Shown here in pieces: positions 61,896 through 64,000 of a stretch of 64,000 bases of DNA. A program made the position numbers and the translations under genes. Position 1 is the first letter of the stretch. Every line of letters begins with the position of its first letter. Below the pieces are notes generated by a model. It was not told where the DNA came from, did no database searches, and saw only the letters and a list, made by a program, of their open reading frames with translations. Source of the stretch: Methanolobus sp. (GTDB lineage: Archaea > Halobacteriota > Methanosarcinia > Methanosarcinales > Methanosarcinaceae); assembly GCF_016278385.1 (NCBI RefSeq), contig NZ_JADQBY010000002.1, positions 1-64,000 on the forward strand, in the 5' to 3' direction.

Positions 61896-61922
61896 AGGGT
61901 CTTAGCACCCTTTCTTTTTTAT
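61896..61922 (+). terminator. terminator after the iron-sulfur flavoprotein gene
   Basis: AGGGT (61896-61900) and ACCCT (61907-61911) form a 5-bp stem with a 6-nt loop, followed directly by TTCTTTTTTATTT. It is 21 bp after the stop codon. Confidence 0.6.
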
Positions 61923-62009
61923 TTCATCCATATTCCCACACAACAAACCATATAAACAAATTGATACAATTCTATTACAGGAATATTTTTCCTTTATGTG
62001 GGTGCTATT

Positions 62010-63956
62010 ATGGGAGAAAAAGCAAATAAGTCTAAAAAAGACATGACCGTTTTCAGACCACCGGAAGACTTTGCAGAAAACGCCATTGTCAATGACCCTG
62101 ATATATACAGGAAAGCTGAAGACGACCCGGAAGGTTTTTGGGAGGAGAATGCAAACAGTATCCATTGGTACCGTAAATGGGACAGTGTACTGGAATGGGA
62201 ACCACCTCACTCAAAATGGTTCATCGGAGGAAAACTAAATGCATGTTACAACTGTCTTGATGCGAATATTGAGAAGCGTGCTAATAAAACTGCTCTCATA
62301 TGGGAGGCAGAAAGCGGTGAAATACGCAAATATACCTATAGGGAACTGCTGGAAGAGGTTTGCAGGCTCTCAAATGTTCTTAAGGAAGCAGGGGTAAAAA
62401 AAGGAGACATCGTAACCATATATCTTCCCATGATTCCGGAGGTTATTATATCCATGCTTGCATGTGCCCGTATTGGGGCACCGCATAGTGTGGTCTTTGC
62501 CGCGTTCTCCGGTGATTCTCTTGCCACACGCATAGGAAATGCGAATAGTAAAGTGCTCATAACCTGTGATGGATATTCACGCAGGGGTAAAGTGGTGGAA
62601 CAAAAGAACAAAGTTGACGAAGGTATTCGTTCCTGTGGACTTGTAGAGAAAGTAATTGTTGTCAAGCACGGTGGAAATGAAATATCCATGATGAAAGAAA
62701 GAGATGTCTGGTGGCATGAGATCATGAAAGATTCAGATATTTCATGTGAACCAGAGGTCATGGATTCTGAAGATATGCTCTTTTTGATGTACACAAGTGG
62801 CACCACAGGAAAACCAAAGGGAATTGTTCACACTACTGGTGGCTACATGGTAGCAACACACACCACAACAAAATTAGTTTTCGACTTGAAAGAAGAGGAC
62901 ATATACTGGTGTACGGCAGACTGCGGATGGATAACCGGACATTCCTACCTTGTCTACGGCCCTCTGTCCAATGGTACCACCCTTGTTGCCTACGAAGGTG
63001 CCCCGGATTATCCTGATAAAGACAGGTACTGGGATATTATTGAAAGACACAAAGTAACAATTCTGTACACGGCACCTACGGCAATTAGAACATTTATGAA
63101 ATGGGGAGTTTCCTGGCCGCAAATGCATGACATATCTACACTGAGACTCATAGGCTCTGTGGGAGAACCAATTAACCCAGGTGCATGGTTGTGGTATCAT
63201 GAAAATATAGGAATGGGGAAATGTCCGATAGTCGATACCTGGTGGCAGACTGAAACAGGTATGATCATGATATCACCACTGCCTGGAGTCACGACAACTA
63301 AACCTGGAAGTGCTACCATGCCTTTGCCTGGAATTAAGGCGGCAGTCCTGGATGAGAAAGGAAATGAAGTTGCCCCCGGGCAGGACGGCTACCTTGCAAT
63401 CCTCAAACCCTGGCCCAGCATGGTACGAACTGTTTTTGGTAATGAGGAACGTTTTATTGAGACATACTGGAGCAAGTGGGACAATAAGACCTATTTTGCA
63501 GGTGACGGTGCCAAAAGGGATGAGGATGGTTATTTCTGGATAATCGGACGTGTGGATGATGTAATCAAAGTATCGGGTCACCGCATAGGAAGTGCTGAAT
63601 TTGAAAGCATAATGGTATCACATCCTTCAGTTGCAGAAGCCGGTGTTGTAGGAAAGGAAGATGAACTAAGAGGTGAAGTGATATACTGCTATGTTACTCT
63701 CAAATCCGGCGCTCAGGAAAGTGAAGAACTTAAAAAGGAACTCAGAGGCTATGCTGAAAAGAACATTGGGCCCTTTGCACGTCCAAAACAGATAATATTC
63801 TCAGATGACCTACCCAAAACAAGAAGCGGGAAGATCATGCGGAGAGTACTCAAAGCTATTGCAAATGAAAAGGATCCCGGTGATGTAACCACTTTGCAGG
63901 ATCCTTCTGTAGTAGACATGCTAAAACAGAAAACAAAAGAACTGGAATCTTCATAA
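62010..63956 (+). CDS. acs: acetyl-CoA synthetase (AMP-forming)
   Basis: Makes acetyl-CoA from acetate, CoA and ATP. The 648 residues have the full adenylating-enzyme set: Y-T-S-G-T-T-G-K-P-K-G near residue 255, the D-T-W-W-Q-T-E-T-G motif near 410 and the C-terminal lysine in K-T-R-S-G-K-I-M-R-R (near 612) that can be acetylated for control. The ATG at 62010 is chosen over a GTG four codons upstream, which lies at the edge of the GGGTG site. In a methylotrophic methanogen the enzyme would serve carbon assimilation from acetate. Confidence 0.95.
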   Translation: MGEKANKSKKDMTVFRPPEDFAENAIVNDPDIYRKAEDDPEGFWEENANSIHWYRKWDSVLEWEPPHSKWFIGGKLNACYNCLDANIEKRANKTALIWEAESGEIRKYTYRELLEEVCRLSNVLKEAGVKKGDIVTIYLPMIPEVIISMLACARIGAPHSVVFAAFSGDSLATRIGNANSKVLITCDGYSRRGKVVEQKNKVDEGIRSCGLVEKVIVVKHGGNEISMMKERDVWWHEIMKDSDISCEPEVMDSEDMLFLMYTSGTTGKPKGIVHTTGGYMVATHTTTKLVFDLKEEDIYWCTADCGWITGHSYLVYGPLSNGTTLVAYEGAPDYPDKDRYWDIIERHKVTILYTAPTAIRTFMKWGVSWPQMHDISTLRLIGSVGEPINPGAWLWYHENIGMGKCPIVDTWWQTETGMIMISPLPGVTTTKPGSATMPLPGIKAAVLDEKGNEVAPGQDGYLAILKPWPSMVRTVFGNEERFIETYWSKWDNKTYFAGDGAKRDEDGYFWIIGRVDDVIKVSGHRIGSAEFESIMVSHPSVAEAGVVGKEDELRGEVIYCYVTLKSGAQESEELKKELRGYAEKNIGPFARPKQIIFSDDLPKTRSGKIMRRVLKAIANEKDPGDVTTLQDPSVVDMLKQKTKELESS

Positions 63957-63959
63957 AAC

Positions 63960-63998
63960 AGGAGATTTAAAATCTCCTTCTACTGTTTTAACTTTTTA
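63960..63998 (+). terminator. terminator after acs
   Basis: GGAGATTT (63961-63968) and AAATCTCC (63970-63977) form a nearly uninterrupted palindrome, extended by one A-T pair. T-rich sequence follows (ACTGTTTTAACTTTTT). Confidence 0.65.
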
Positions 63999-64000
63999 GT

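Overview
The window is chromosomal DNA of a methanogenic archaeon, most probably a methylotrophic member of the Methanosarcinaceae (Methanolobus/Methanococcoides-like). This rests on archaeal ribosomal-protein operon order, an RpoD subunit with two complete ferredoxin clusters, archaeal Cbf5, CCA-adding enzyme, AglB and Rpp29, ADP-dependent sugar kinases, an iron-sulfur flavoprotein, an FmdE-like protein and a MEDS-domain sensor kinase. The species cannot be fixed from the sequence alone.

Positions 1-20,850 are almost entirely a translation and secretion block on the minus strand. Reading right to left: rpl3-rpl4-rpl23-rpl2-rps19-rpl22-rps3-rpl29-rpp29-rps17-rpl14-rpl24-rps4e-rpl5-rps14-rps8-rpl6-rpl32e-rpl19e-rpl18-rps5-rpl30-rpl15, then a terminator hairpin and an internal promoter, then secY-adk-DUF106-cmk-cbf5-tRNA-Ser(GGA). 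A small zinc protein and an MFS transporter follow. The second block is rps13-rps4-rps11-rpoD-tRNA-Leu(GAG), the tRNA being cut by the window edge. The 50-codon rps14 gene was recovered between rps8 and rpl5. Both ribosomal operons have long upstream regions with inverted repeats that look like structured leaders.

Positions 20,850-33,050 hold mixed metabolism: galU, the ior operon (indolepyruvate ferredoxin oxidoreductase), an FGE-like protein that lacks one catalytic cysteine, an RMND1/DUF155 membrane protein, a Bax-inhibitor-1 protein, proA-proB and the CCA-adding enzyme. Positions 33,070-39,500 (minus strand) carry a tight pfkC - pfkC-paralogue - ogg operon and a CBS-argJ-argC operon whose ArgC is the uncommon short (type 2) form best known from bacteria.

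Positions 39,600-45,100 look more accessory. Two AT-rich small membrane-protein genes are framed by shared short direct repeats. They are followed by an SCP2-like secreted protein, a TauE/SafE transporter, an FmdE-like protein, a DUF2148 Fe-S protein and a COG0523 GTPase. Positions 45,180-53,530 hold two very large multi-PAS histidine kinases on opposite strands, flanking a membrane-anchored PQQ-type sugar dehydrogenase-like protein. Positions 53,900-58,600 form an N-glycosylation cluster (AglB oligosaccharyltransferase, which appears to start at an ATT codon, plus GT2 and GT4 glycosyltransferases). The end holds a nucleoside 2-deoxyribosyltransferase-like gene, an AMMECR1 gene with pgk, an iron-sulfur flavoprotein and AMP-forming acetyl-CoA synthetase.

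There is no CRISPR array, no intact insertion sequence and no prophage. The observations most worth a second look are the structured ribosomal leaders, the repeat-framed small-gene cassettes at 39.66-40.73 kb, the three-arm inverted repeat at 27.85 kb, the tandem ADP-kinase paralogues with ogg, the type 2 ArgC, and the FmdE/DUF2148/COG0523 cluster.
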